From contig CP075493.1 in the NCBI GenBank assembly GCA_021613535.1, positions 5,456,001 through 5,520,000 on the forward strand: a stretch of 64,000 nt of DNA, given 5' to 3'. Source of the DNA: Adineta vaga. Its lineage: Eukaryota; Rotifera. This document shows positions 10,908 through 22,033 of the stretch, in pieces. The notes below the pieces were generated by a model. That model saw nothing but the letters and a program-made list of their open reading frames with translations. It was not told the DNA's origin and did not search any database. Numbering within the stretch: the first letter of the stretch is position 1; the number at the start of each line of letters is the position of its first letter. Made by a program: the position numbers and the translations under genes.

Positions 10908-10928
10908 TGACGAAGCAGCTTCGACAAA
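10908..10928. promoter_or_regulatory. Inverted repeat TTGaCGAAGC-a-GCTTCGaCAA
   Basis: A 21-bp near-palindrome about 390 bp upstream of 18S, standing out as GC-richer than the AT-rich spacer. It is conserved in all spacers (about 30540, 40896, 51262 and 61627). On the plus strand it is followed by a T run. It could be a protein-binding site of the rDNA promoter or terminator, or a processing hairpin; no direct evidence for any of these. Confidence 0.4.
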
Positions 10929-11100
10929 CTTTTTTTTTCATCATATACAATTTATTTCATACTGCTAAACAACTGTATCAACACAGTCATACTAGCCGAA
11001 CCATCGCTTCATCACAACATCATCCTCGAGAAACTAGACCATTCTTGTGTCAGTCGAATCTGTACAAAAATTGTTATATCGGAATCGCGTACTACGAGTT

Positions 11101-11465
11101 TGCTTCATATATAACTGAGGAATACGTCAATCCATCTGCTTATTCATTTTTTCATTCACCTACGTCGTTGTATCAACTCCACATGTAATACGAAGTTGAC
11201 TCAATCGATTTGCCGAATCCATTTTCTATTCAGCTATTTTATTGTAGCAACTTCATATATAATATGAGCTCGAGTTAATCTATTTGCTTGATCATCGTCG
11301 TGTCTTCGCGTATTTCTTTTTCTTTCTTTCTACTATATATTATATACTACGACTTGGCGACCGATTCGCTTATTCGTCTTCACACCCTTGTATATTTCTT
11401 TTCTTTCCTGTATACTGTACTATTCTATATTATATATGAAGAGTGGTCAATCGTTTTGCTTATTC
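11101..11465. repeat. IGS subrepeats, left of the retrotransposon
   Basis: The first four to five degenerate subrepeats of the spacer upstream of 18S-A. Recognisable cores include CAATCCATCTGCTTATTC, CAATCGATTTGCCGAATC, TTAATCTATTTGCTTGATC, CGATTCGCTTATTCG and CAATCGTTTTGCTTATTC. The last core is the one split by the non-LTR element. The array resumes at 16374. Confidence 0.65.
11453..11465. repeat. Target-site duplication of the IGS non-LTR element (left copy)
   Basis: GTTTTGCTTATTC here is repeated at 16374-16386 on the other side of the element. Uninterrupted spacers have a single copy (TTTGCTTATTCGTCTTTGC). A 13-bp duplication is typical of insertion by target-primed reverse transcription. 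Confidence 0.85.
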
Positions 11466-11993
11466 TTTTGGAGACAAAGCTTTATTCAATATAATTGCAG
11501 TACAAGATCGAAGAAAAAAACAACGGATGTACGTTATTATATGAACGCTGGAAAGAGAGAAGAAAGCGGACGCATGACTAGTGTCTTATGTCCGTAGAAG
11601 AGAGAGAAGAAGTTAGTTATAAGTTACATAGAGGAGTGAAAACGTATTGGCACATGTAAATCATCAAAAAACGTGGTGTATGTTTTGTTACAATGTTCGG
11701 GAGGAGAGAGTGATACATGATGTCTTTATGAAGAAGAGAGAAAAGAAAGCTTGAATGGTGTACTCGCTTGTTGACTTCGTGTCCAGTAAATATGTGAAGA
11801 GATACAGAGCAAGTGATTCAACATATAATATAAAGGAGTCAGCAAGAGCATTGCTGCGTTTCTTGATATATATGAATGAAGCAAACTCGTAGTACACGAT
11901 TCCGATATAACATTTTTTGTACCGATTCGGCCAGCACAAGAATAGTCTTGAATATCGATGTATATATTATAAAGATATTCAGGAGGTGTTGTT

Positions 11994-14684
11994 TTAAATT
12001 TGGTCGAAGATGTGTTGGAGATGATTTCGTAGAGTGTTATCATTATTTATGGTTGCCGTTTGAATTGCTTTTTGTAGTAATCCTGTTGCATACACGTCGA
12101 TTTTGGGTACGTTGCTGATCTGGTGAATGTAATTTGTTGAAGTATATATGGGCAGACCAAGAGCCGCCCGTAGTGCTTTGTTTTGCATGATCTGCAGTCT
12201 ATTCCATATATGTTGATCAGCAGTAAGCAGAACAGGATAGCCATAAATAATGATTGTGCGCACAATTGATTTGAAAATGTTTATCATTATCTTCATATTT
12301 GGATCGTAAGCTATTCTCGATAGATAGCGAAGCAGACTAATCCGGGGACTAATCTTGCTTTCTATATGGTCGAGATGCTTTCGCCAGCTGAGCCGTTTGT
12401 CGATGATAACACCCAAGTATCTAGTGTGATCCACTGGAGTGATGATGGTGTTACCCACTTTCACTTCCACTGGATTTTTGTACTTCTTCCTTGGGCGTAC
12501 GCTAAAGTGAATCAGCTCAGTCTTCGTTGGTTGCAGCTGCAGTTTCCATGAAGAGCACCAACTTTCAAACGCATCTATGGACTGTTGAAGTCTTAATTTA
12601 AGACCTGTGGTGGATATTGTCGATGTCCATAGAGCTGTGTCGTCGGCGAAGAGTCCATGTTCAGTATGAGACGGTATACCATTCATCGAATCTGCCGTGT
12701 AGATGATGTATAACAATGGTGACAACGGAGATCCTTGTGGTGTACCGCTCTTGAGCTGGAACGATCGTGATAAAACATTTTCTAATTCAATTGCGGCTGT
12801 TCGATTTTGCAAGAAGGAGATCAGATATCTAACTAAGTATCGAGGAAGACGTAGATCATCGAGTTTGTAGATTAAACCATCATGCCATACTGAGTCAAAA
12901 GCAGCTTTAATATCGAAGAGAACGACAGCCGAATGACGCCTCATACTTTTAGCTGTCAGCTGTTCTTCGGCGTATCGTTGTAATCTCACGATATTGTACA
13001 CTGTACTCTTTCCTGGTCTGAAGCCGGCTTGATGTTCTGGTAAGATGTTGCGTCGATTTAGTTCAGACATTAGACGTTGTTTGACTATTTTCTCCAGTAA
13101 CTTACCTAAGCAGCTCAGGAGACTAATAGGCCGGTAGCTAGACGGATGTTGCTTGTCTTTCTTCGGCTTTAGTAGAAGAATAATATTTGCTTGTTTCCAT
13201 GTGTCGGGAATGTAACCATAATTCAAAATTTCATTGTACAAATTGGTGAGATGTTGGACAAGTAATTTTGAATAATTCTTCAAACACCTATTATGAACGT
13301 TATCAGGTCCTGTGGCGCTGTTTCGAAGTTGTTTAAGATGATATTTAACTTCGTTAACAGTGATCTGTGTCCATTTAGTTTTGTTTGAATTGGTTGTCAT
13401 TCCTTTTCTAATGCAGTTGGTTCGACTAGTTACTTGATCATGAAATGGCAGTGTGTCAGGCGCTTCGAAGTAGACCTCATTTTGGAAGTAATCCGCAAAA
13501 AGATCTGCCTTCTCCTTGTCTGACTTTGCTGAGATGTTGTTGTATTTCATGACGTTCGCATAGGTTTGCTTGATCCTTTTGTTGTGGAACTTGCGCACCG
13601 TTCGCCAGACTGCATCCGAATACATTTTCTTCTGACATAATGAAGACATTAACTTGTTAAAGTTGTTTCTTCTGTCATTTCCAAGTGAATTTGTAAGTAA
13701 GACTTTCGACTTGTAGAACTGATGCTTATCTGCATCATCTCTAGTCTTCTTCCATTTTCGATATGCTTGATGTTTGAGATGGATCAAGTTTTTCGAAACT
13801 TCACTTGGTGAATACGATGTAATCGTTTGTTTAACACGTGGAATAGCTTCTTGCGTTGCTACCAATATGCTATTGGTAATGAACGATTTATATTCTTCTA
13901 TGTCTAATGTTGATTTTAATCGACGATCCATGTTCCATAACTTCAGTTGTTGGTCTAATTTACTTCTGAATAATGGCCACTTGGCTGCATTGAAATTATA
14001 TGATATCCTCGGAGAGAGAATTTTGACTTCTGCTCTGAGTGGAATATCGAAGGTTAATGGTTTGTGTCCAGTAACTGTGCCGATAAGTGGATGTGTTTCA
14101 ACATTTGTGATGAACGAAAGAAGTGGTTGACTAGCTAATATCCAGTCAAGTTTTTCTTCATAATCATGTCTTTCAAATGTTGTATAATCATCTTCGACAC
14201 AATCGATTAAACCTTCTTTAAATAATTCTTGCAGCTGTCTTCCCTTTCTATTGGTCTTGTGCGATCTCTTGTGATCCAATATTGCATTAAAATCACCTAC
14301 GATAATACAGTTGTTGTTAATGTTGTATAAGTCGTCGAAGGTACTACGATTAATTTTGGCTGTTGGAGGGACGTAAATGGAGGATATAAGTATTGATTTA
14401 AAACCATGGGTTTCTATCTCTACTGCTATCACTTCATTTTCTTGAATTGTCTTGTTGTAAACTTCACGACATTTAATGTGACGCTTGATTGCAAGAAGAA
14501 CTCCACCACCAGATTTACCTACTCGATCATTTCTGAAAATGTTATAACCCCATAGAGAGAACTGACGTTCACTCTTGAGATTAGTTTCATTCACCGAAAT
14601 GACGTCGTACTTGGAAAACCGAGCTAAGAGTTCATCCTTGTGTTTGACTATGGTGGTAATGTTAATGTGGCATATCCGAATCAT
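11994..14684 (-). CDS. ORF2: APE endonuclease - reverse transcriptase (non-LTR)
   Basis: Encodes the enzyme that nicks the target and copies the element RNA onto it. The ATG at 14684 gives 896 aa. The N-terminal domain (about 1-220) is an APE-type endonuclease with the expected residues: E33 in NET, D131 and N133 in GDFN, D180 in KLDW and H207 in TGHKP. The reverse transcriptase (about 490-780) has SSYRPISLL, D591 in FDIKAAFD, the GTPQGSPLSPLL motif and the catalytic FADD (679-682), followed by YLGVIID of the thumb region. The Jockey-like C-terminus has no recognisable RNase H. The frame is uninterrupted, so the protein could be active. It overlaps the end of ORF1 by 23 bp in another frame, which suggests coupled translation. 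Confidence 0.92.
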   Translation of the reverse strand: MIRICHINITTIVKHKDELLARFSKYDVISVNETNLKSERQFSLWGYNIFRNDRVGKSGGGVLLAIKRHIKCREVYNKTIQENEVIAVEIETHGFKSILISSIYVPPTAKINRSTFDDLYNINNNCIIVGDFNAILDHKRSHKTNRKGRQLQELFKEGLIDCVEDDYTTFERHDYEEKLDWILASQPLLSFITNVETHPLIGTVTGHKPLTFDIPLRAEVKILSPRISYNFNAAKWPLFRSKLDQQLKLWNMDRRLKSTLDIEEYKSFITNSILVATQEAIPRVKQTITSYSPSEVSKNLIHLKHQAYRKWKKTRDDADKHQFYKSKVLLTNSLGNDRRNNFNKLMSSLCQKKMYSDAVWRTVRKFHNKRIKQTYANVMKYNNISAKSDKEKADLFADYFQNEVYFEAPDTLPFHDQVTSRTNCIRKGMTTNSNKTKWTQITVNEVKYHLKQLRNSATGPDNVHNRCLKNYSKLLVQHLTNLYNEILNYGYIPDTWKQANIILLLKPKKDKQHPSSYRPISLLSCLGKLLEKIVKQRLMSELNRRNILPEHQAGFRPGKSTVYNIVRLQRYAEEQLTAKSMRRHSAVVLFDIKAAFDSVWHDGLIYKLDDLRLPRYLVRYLISFLQNRTAAIELENVLSRSFQLKSGTPQGSPLSPLLYIIYTADSMNGIPSHTEHGLFADDTALWTSTISTTGLKLRLQQSIDAFESWCSSWKLQLQPTKTELIHFSVRPRKKYKNPVEVKVGNTIITPVDHTRYLGVIIDKRLSWRKHLDHIESKISPRISLLRYLSRIAYDPNMKIMINIFKSIVRTIIIYGYPVLLTADQHIWNRLQIMQNKALRAALGLPIYTSTNYIHQISNVPKIDVYATGLLQKAIQTATINNDNTLRNHLQHIFDQI

Positions 14685-15921
14685 CGATGTCACTCGTTCT
14701 AAAGTCTTTGGTGTTGTTTTTCTTCGTCGTTTTGTCTTTTGGGCTATTTGACGAACGACCTCTTTTGTTTTTATTAGATGCTTCGTTTTTATCCTGTGTC
14801 TGTTGTTGTTTTGGCAGAGGAATATTCGAAGCTGTGTTGACCTTTGACGAGATTGTAATCGTCGATTCTGTTGTTGGAGGTTGATCTTTTTGTTTGTTTT
14901 GTTGGGCTTTGATGTGCTTAACTACTTCACTTTCCTCCTGAGAGTCGGAGTCAGAGTTGGCTATAGCATCATCTTGGCTATTTGCTTGTATTCCAATTGA
15001 CTTTTCGATGTATTTGATCTTTTGCTGTAGCTTGAGGAATAATCGACTAGTTGTTTCTTCGATTAGTTTTTCCATTTTACTACTAAATGCATTGAACATT
15101 TGATCGAATAAGTCATTTTGGAAGTTGTCTTGTTGTCGTTGGAATGGATTTGGTAATGGTGGAAAATGGTTGTTGTCGTGGAGGGCCGGTACTGATGTTG
15201 TTGGTCTGCTTGCTGTTGAGTATTGGTTAATCAAGTTTAGCATTCTTTTTTCCTGATCTTTGAATTGTGGACAATCAGTAGAAATAGCTAAATGATTACC
15301 TTTACAGTTGTGGCATTTGGCTGCATCGCTGGCAACAGAGCATTGATCCAATTTGTGGTTTTCACCACAACGGGCACATACTTGTTGCTTCGTTTTGCAG
15401 TATTTGGCCACATGATTGTATTGTAAGCAGATGTAACATTGCACCGGCTTGTTGTTTTGTGATGCTGGTTCGGCGGTAAAGTGCATGCAATCCACCTGCA
15501 AACCAGTATACACGAAGGTGTTTCGATTTTGAACATCATTAAATGATATTTTGATTGTTCTTGTTGGGGTCTTTCCATCTTTACTGGTGAGACGAGTAAC
15601 ATTTGTAGCATCAAAACCAGCGGCTTGTAATGCTTCTGTTATTCGATCATCAGGTATTTCAAGATCGACCCGTTTGACGAAAGCCACTTTTTCTGTATCC
15701 TTGATCCGTTGAATAGATCGAGGAACATAGACTTTAACGTCAGTTTGACCATTTGCAGCTAATGTTGGTGAGAGATCGTTGAGCATAATGTTGAACGATT
15801 TGACATCACTAGCATACAATGTAAAATTTCCTGAACGTCCGAGCTGGATGTCAGTAATTTTGATGTCGCTAAATTGCTGCTTCAAAATATCATTTAATGC
15901 CAGTTTCGTTAATTTGGCTCC
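14662..15921 (-). CDS. ORF1 (main part): gag-like protein with three CCHC knuckles
   Basis: RNA-binding ORF1 protein of the element. The open frame runs from a stop at 15922-15924 to the TAA at 14662-14664. It has no ATG before the conserved region; the first Met is at FNIML, about 33 residues past KQQFSDI, so it must be entered from the upstream segment at 15890-16153. Order of parts: a PRE-type domain (about residues 45-140 counted from KQQF), then three CCHC knuckles (C150-C153-H158-C163, C170-C173-H177-C182, C191-C194-H198-C205), then a hydrophilic, Ser/Lys/Gln-rich tail ending DDSDMPH. Such knuckles bind nucleic acid in Jockey-clade ORF1 proteins. Its frame is offset from the N-terminal segment, so this copy is either frameshifted or uses ribosomal frameshifting. 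Confidence 0.8.
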   Translation of the reverse strand, partial: GAKLTKLALNDILKQQFSDIKITDIQLGRSGNFTLYASDVKSFNIMLNDLSPTLAANGQTDVKVYVPRSIQRIKDTEKVAFVKRVDLEIPDDRITEALQAAGFDATNVTRLTSKDGKTPTRTIKISFNDVQNRNTFVYTGLQVDCMHFTAEPASQNNKPVQCYICLQYNHVAKYCKTKQQVCARCGENHKLDQCSVASDAAKCHNCKGNHLAISTDCPQFKDQEKRMLNLINQYSTASRPTTSVPALHDNNHFPPLPNPFQRQQDNFQNDLFDQMFNAFSSKMEKLIEETTSRLFLKLQQKIKYIEKSIGIQANSQDDAIANSDSDSQEESEVVKHIKAQQNKQKDQPPTTESTITISSKVNTASNIPLPKQQQTQDKNEASNKNKRGRSSNSPKDKTTKKNNTKDFRTSDIDDSDMPH

Positions 15922-16153
15922 TCAGGACTAGAGGAGCAATGCTGAATGGCTGTTGGTTGTTTTTCTTTGGCTTGGGTGTGCTGCCGACTAGGCCAGTTCT
16001 TTGTGAACTGTTCGTTGTTGTCGATGTCATTGTTGTCGTTGTTTTCTTTGTTTTTGGTGTTTTTGTTGTTGTGGATGACTGTGATTGTTGGCTGTCGAAA
16101 CTTATGTTTAGCTTCTGCGCGCCAGCACCACCACCCCCTCCTTTAGGAGGCAT
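15890..16153 (-). CDS. ORF1 N-terminal segment, different frame
   Basis: Starts at a good ATG (16151-16153, MPPKGGGGGAGA) and encodes a low-complexity, Gly-, Ser-, Thr- and Lys-rich stretch, then PKPKKNNQQPFSIAPL, before a TGA at 15890-15892. The main ORF1 frame is already open from 15921, so the two overlap by about 30 bp and can be joined only by a shift of one base in that window. Basic, disordered N-termini are common in non-LTR ORF1 proteins. It could be a one-base indel (mutation or sequencing error) or a programmed shift. I see no classical slippery motif in usable phase. Confidence 0.7.
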   Translation of the reverse strand: MPPKGGGGGAGAQKLNISFDSQQSQSSTTTKTPKTKKTTTTMTSTTTNSSQRTGLVGSTPKPKKNNQQPFSIAPLVLRSQINETGIK

Positions 16154-16373
16154 CGACCAGAACAAAGAGTTTTTACAAAACTTCTTCCTGCTGTTGAGAT
16201 TAGAGAAACTCTCGAAAACCGGAAGTAAGAAAGATCTTTAAGTCGTGAGACTTAACAGAAATGAAAAGAAGATGTAAGGATTGAAACCACGTAGAATAAC
16301 GTAAGTTCAGAAAAAGACGAAAAGAGAGCCCTCGATAATGCGACTGATCGCTATCGAGTATAGAACGCGAATG

Positions 16374-16386
16374 GTTTTGCTTATTC
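16374..16386. repeat. Target-site duplication of the IGS non-LTR element (right copy)
   Basis: Second copy of GTTTTGCTTATTC. The base three before it differs (ATG versus ATC), so the duplication is 13 bp, or 16 bp with one mismatch. Confidence 0.85.
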
Positions 16387-19300
16387 GTCTTTGCATTTTT
16401 ACCTATTTCTTTTCCTTTTCTTTAACCTCATATTATATATGAAATCCAGTCACTCCATTTGCTTTCTCATACTTTTGGATTCAGTTATTTCTCTTACTTA
16501 CTCTCCATCTTCATACGTAAAATCAAGTGAAATCAATCCATTTGCTAATTCATTGTCTTGAAATCATGTATTTGGTTTACGCGTTTTGCAACTTCATACT
16601 ATATATGAAATCAACTACATCTATTAACTTACTCGTTTTCTTGTATTAAGCTAAAACTTTGGTTTTCTCTTCAATTTCATATCATATATAAAATCCAGTC
16701 AGTCGATTTACTTATTGATTCTTTCGTATTCAGCTACATCTTCTCTCTCTGTTATCTTCATATATAAAATATCAAACCGGGTCAATTCATTTGTCTGTTC
16801 ATTTTCCTACATTTTCCTATTCTTTTTTTTCTCTGTCAATCAACATTATATCGAATATAAAATTGAAGCAATTTATTTGCTAAATCGGTTTTCATCAATA
16901 AGCTAATTGATTTGTTTCAATTGTATACTTTGGATGAAATGATGTATCTTATTATGTCAGAGTAAGTATACGTATCTAGATTTCATACATATGACAGATA
17001 ATAGAAGTCGTTCTCTTCTTCTCGTTAAATAAGCCAAAAAAAAAAAGAAATAGTCACACAGTCAAGCATTGATTTGTTTTTCGAAATTTTACTTTTTTTT
17101 TTTCGCACATCATATGTCTATTTTGATCTTCTTTCATTTGCAATTTATATAAATTCCGAAAGTAAGTAAAGTTATTTTCTTAACGTTCTCTCATTCATCG
17201 ATTCATTTGATTCTTCGTTTCATTTATTTTGATTTTAATTTTCAAATAGATAATACAATGAAACAAATCGATATCAAATCATTCGTTTTATTCTATTGCT
17301 GGTTATAGATGTCATTCGATGAAATATTCTTATTTCATTCGATCGAGAAATGAATAAAATAATCGAATCGAATCGAATTTTCTTCATTCAATTCACTTTC
17401 TTTAGTTTTTTTCTTATTCAATTTCATTATATTTCTTTTCTTTTCACATATTCATTTGAAATATTTTATACTTCTATGTTTATCATCATACAATCGAGAA
17501 AATCTCTCTTCTATTCTTATTTCATGATTTCATACATTCTCCAGATGATTACATATATATGAATAAAGTAGAACTATCGTATTTGTTAACTTGATTTCTT
17601 CTATAATATCAATCATAAAATTAGCATCTTTATGAGAAAAGATATGTTTTTCCATAAATCTTCATGGATTTGGTATTCAAGCATATTTTCTCCTTATTAA
17701 TTTTATAAATATATATGACATTTCAATTTTGACATTTGTTTTATTTTCGTTTTCTATATCATATTCAATCAAAGATAATATATTCGTCATACACATTTAG
17801 CTGTTATATTCAATTGATATAGGTAATTTTAACAAAAATTTTAACATTCGATCTTCATTCTCATCATTTATCTACATGTATTTAGATCCTTATTTCATTT
17901 TACATGCTTGGTAAAATTCAAAATGACATTTATTCATATGTGTATAGTTTACGAATCGAATTCCCTTCAAATGTTGAATATTTGTTCATTGTGAGAAAAT
18001 ATAAACTTTTCATATTCATTCATACAAGATACTATTGCTATACAATATGAAAGTTATTGAAAACGATTTTATATTGAACAAGAATCGATCAAGATGACAC
18101 AACAGATCGATATTTATATCGTAGAAATGTATAGAATGAGAATGAAAAGTTTCAACATATTTATTGGATGGATATATTCGTGAACAAAATGTTACTTAAT
18201 TTAGACGAAATTTTATGAAAATGACGTTGAAACATGTATGATTTTGGTTTTTCTATTTCATATCCTATGAATAGGAATTAATATAATCGAAAGCTACATG
18301 TCAACAATGTGTATAAGCGTATGGAGAAGAGAATTTTTAAATGATCTACTATCTATTTGTATACACCCTCAAGTAAACATCGAAAATCATTTGAATTCTT
18401 AGATACAAGATGTATGTTTTTATTTTTTGTTTGAAGATATCTATATTCATCTATGTTGTTAAATTATTGATAACAAGAGTAAATGAATTCGAATAGAATG
18501 AACATCAAACAGAAATGATATCTGTTAGTAATGATGATTTCATATCATATGTATTTTATAATATGACATGTGTCTATGATTTTGATTCATATGTACTACA
18601 TATCTACATCTGTTGTTTGTATATTGTCGGCATATATGTAATCAAGATGATTTTTCCATTGTTAAGATTTAATAAATAAAATGAAAAACGTAGAGAAACT
18701 GATTTTTAACATCTTAAGTTCGATTGAAAGAAGACATGAAAATGAACTATTGCAATGTGTTATTTACTGAATGTATGCGTTTTTCTTGATTAACAAAAGA
18801 CTTCTCTTGACGTGATATACTACTAGTTCGCGTTGTAGTCTTTTTTTTTTCTTACAATTTATTCATATAATATTAATTCATTTGGATATTATTCATACAT
18901 AGAATAAAATATCAAATAGCTTTGAATAAAAGATTCTTTCCTTTTCGTACATGAATGCATATATGTATGTGTTGGTATTGACAATGCAATGACTTATATT
19001 ATTTCGATTTCGTTTGTGTTTCTATAAGACATATTCATGAAATTGTGAAATTTAAAATGCAAATGTCGTCTATATAGAACTGAAGTCTATCGAATCAGCA
19101 TTTCTATTTCATTATTCATATTGATAATGACGATGGGATTAATGATATATATGTTCAATATAAAGAAGGAGAACATCAAATCAATATTTCGATATGATAT
19201 ATGATACTGACAATCATCGTTTGTATATCGTGCAACATAGACATAGATGATGGTAATGATCAAGTAGAAGACAATATTCTTATATATAAGATACGAAAGA

Positions 19301-19577
19301 TAAGATATACAGTATGTAATTCCAAGTAAATATTTACTTGAAGTTGTTTGTTCGAAATAGCGTAGCATAGAAGATATATATATATGTATGTATGTATGTA
19401 TGTTATGGAAAACATATCAAGATGAATATGAAATTATAGAGTGATACATGTTGTTGTTTTTTTTTTCTAATCGAAGAATAGAAAAAAACGACTAAGTCAT
19501 AGAAAATGAATGAATGAATAAGAGAGAAATTATTACTGATGATAAAATGCAAATGTCGTATAGGACTGAAGCCTATC
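16374..19577 (-). other. IGS between 28S-B and the retrotransposon
   Basis: Continuation of the spacer after the insertion: remaining subrepeats (16374-16914), AT-rich unique spacer, distal 28S-end duplicate (19054-19100), TA/GTAT repeat (about 19373) and proximal hairpin (19560-19576). It shares several variants with the leftmost spacer and not with C to E, for example TATTAAGCT near 16645 and TGAAATCAACTACAT near 16606. No gene is supported. Confidence 0.85.
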
Positions 19578-20001
19578 GAATCAGCATAACATCGAGCAGA
19601 AACTCAGCGGATCGCAATGTGGCGGTTGCTCTCACGTGTACGTTACTCTGTTACTGAAGAAAGTCGTTTACAATCGATTCTAGCCATTAGTGTTGTTTCG
19701 ACTAAAAATGCATCGTTGCAATCACAATCTCATTTCGATTATGACGAGGCAACAATACGGTAGCTTCATTCATATGTTCACTTGATCAACAGTTTGAACA
19801 TATATAAATGTGCTGACGACAACCAATGTGCCAAAAAATCATTGAGTCTAGATCGGATTCCAACTTAGAGGCGTTCAGTTGTAAGCCGTCGGATGGTAGC
19901 TTCGCATCATTGTCCTTTCGAACAAATACGTAAACCAAATGTCCGAACGTACGGTTCCTCTCGTACTAAGTACGATTCCTATATCAATGACAAAATCCAA
20001 T

Positions 20002-20054
<53 letters not shown>

Positions 20055-20096
20055 ATTGGTGGGTGAACAATCCAACACTTTGCGAAGTCTGCTTCG

Positions 20097-20134
<38 letters not shown>

Positions 20135-20157
20135 GACGTCGCTATGAACGCTTGGCC

Positions 20158-20192
<35 letters not shown>

Positions 20193-20573
20193 TCACCTCT
20201 TGCAAAAAACTCGTTAAATCAAAAGGATCGATAGGCCCGGATTTCTCCGTCTGTATTCGTACTGAAAATCTAAATCAAGCTGACTTATGCCCTTTTACTC
20301 AATGTGTGGTTTCTGTCCGCACTGAGTCAACTTTTGGACACCTACGTTAACATTTGATAGATGTACCGCCCCAGCCAAACTCCCCACCTGTCTCTTTCCT
20401 TGAAGCAGATCACGTTGATACAAGTATCGACGTTTGTCACTCAAACACTGGATGTAAAATCCAATCTCTGTATAACCAAGTAAGTAAAGAAACAATGAAA
20501 ATAATGGTGTTTCATTGACGTGTTGCCACTCCCATCTACGCTACACTTTTCAAGTCTCTTTACGAAGACAGAT

Positions 20574-20607
<34 letters not shown>

Positions 20608-20614
20608 ATTGAAG

Positions 20615-20656
<42 letters not shown>

Positions 20657-20666
20657 CAGGGACAGT

Positions 20667-20726
<60 letters not shown>

Positions 20727-20728
20727 AG

Positions 20729-20766
<38 letters not shown>

Positions 20767-22033
20767 ATTTGAATTTCTTCACGTTAACATTCAGAGCACT
20801 GGGCAGAAATCACTTTGCGTCAACACCAAGTTTTCCGGCCAATCGCAAAGCTCTGTTTTAATTAGACAGTCGGATTCCCCTAGACGCAGCGAGTTCTAAG
20901 TTTGCTATTAAACGATGTCCGAAGTAATACGACCCGCAAGCGAACCGCATACCGTAGCAAAACGATTCCACAGCAAGACAAGCCACTAGTCCGAACGATC
21001 AGACACATTGCTGCATCCGAAAGCTCAGCTCCAATAGCAAGTCTACTGCTTTATCATCAAGCCCGAACACCCTAGCACTTAGAGCCAATCGTTATCCCGA
21101 AGTTGCCGATCGATTTTGCCGACTTCCCTTGTGCTACCTTGTTCTAATTGACTAGAGGCTTTTCACCTTGGAGACCTGATGCGGTTTAGAGTACAGATAA
21201 GTGCGAAATTGAATATCTCGCTCAAATTTTCAAGGATCACAAATGATGCACCGAGGAAGTAGCAAGAACGGCTACTCTTTACCTTCATTTGAACCCTATC
21301 TCCAGTTGAACTGATTCCAGGGTCGTCTGATGAAGTAACAAAGAAGAGAAAACTCTTTCCAGGACCACTTGTGATGTATTTGAGCTTGTTTGTGTTACCA
21401 CATATGTTTGACACGAAATCAAACAATCTCCGACACTTAGTACAAGAATATTAACTTGTTTCCCTTTCGATTTGATGGAATATAAATATGATATGAATAT
21501 AGATATTCCTCGTTCGGAACCCTCTTTCGAGCGCATCTTAGGACTGACTGACCCATGTCCAATAGCTGTTCACATGGAACCTTTCTCCACGTCAGTCTTC
21601 AAAGTTCTCATTTGAATAGTTGCTACTACCACTAAGATCTGTACATATGACTGCTCAAGCCACACTCACGTGTTAGCCTTCGACGCAACCATATCAACCG
21701 TCCTACTTGTTACGACATGATGTCCGTTAATGGCTTGTTGTATCGTAACAGTCAAGTATAAGAGGCTCGCTCGAGCGCCATCCATTTTTAGGACTAGTCG
21801 ATTCGGCAGGTGAGTTGTTACACACTCCTTAACGGATTCCGACTTCCATGGCCACCGTCCTGCTGTCTATATCGACCAACACCTTTTATGGTATCTGATG
21901 AGCGAGACCATCTGGCTCTTTATCTTGACGTTTTGTGCATCCAACAGCGCCAGTTCTGCTTACCAAAAATGGCCCACTTGGCACTCACATTCGCTGTTCA
22001 TTCTCAATGAAGTAGAAAAATGAACTTCATACC

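Larger units (their letters stand above)
10519..11465 (-). other. 5' external spacer / IGS upstream of 18S-A, to the retrotransposon
   Basis: AT-rich spacer upstream of 18S-A. It holds an 8-bp-stem hairpin, GCATATAC/GTATATGC (10537-10562), 20 bp from the 18S start; an imperfect inverted repeat (10908-10928, CGAAGC/GCTTCG core); and, from about 11101, the first copies of the degenerate subrepeats, cut at 11465 by the non-LTR element. The RNA polymerase I start site must lie somewhere upstream of 10518 but cannot be located by sequence. Short ORFs here are low-complexity and recur in every unit only because the spacer does. Confidence 0.75.
11466..16373 (-). mobile_element. Jockey-type non-LTR retrotransposon inserted in the rDNA spacer
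   Basis: A 4908-bp element in the same orientation as the rRNA genes. From its 5' end (right): about 220 bp of 5'UTR, ORF1 (gag-like, CCHC knuckles), ORF2 (APE endonuclease plus reverse transcriptase) overlapping ORF1 by 23 bp, and about 530 bp of 3'UTR. An AATAAA signal at 11481-11486 lies 15 bp before a short A-ending 3' terminus. There is no long poly(A) tail and no LTR. The 13-bp target duplication and near full length point to a recent insertion. It interrupts a subrepeat about 950 bp upstream of 18S-A, where it may separate the gene from its promoter or enhancers. Class assignment rests on the APE and RT motifs; I do not assign a named family. Confidence 0.9.

Noticed and set aside
10900-10945. 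Bacterial-type intrinsic terminator (inverted repeat plus T run)
   Set aside because: The context is eukaryotic rDNA, and the T run is on the strand opposite to rRNA transcription.
10599-11188. Two ORFs of 81 and 93 codons upstream of 18S, repeated in each spacer
   Set aside because: AT-rich external spacer with no domain resemblance. Length varies by indels between units without frame maintenance; in unit C the start is lost by an extra T.
15890-15924. Antizyme-like UCC-UGA +1 frameshift site in ORF1
   Set aside because: TCCTGA is present, but in the phase of the downstream frame, not of the incoming frame, so it cannot act that way.
15897-16241. Plus-strand ORF of 114 codons opposite ORF1 of the spacer element
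   Set aside because: It is the antisense shadow of the low-complexity Gly/Thr/Lys-rich ORF1 N-terminus.
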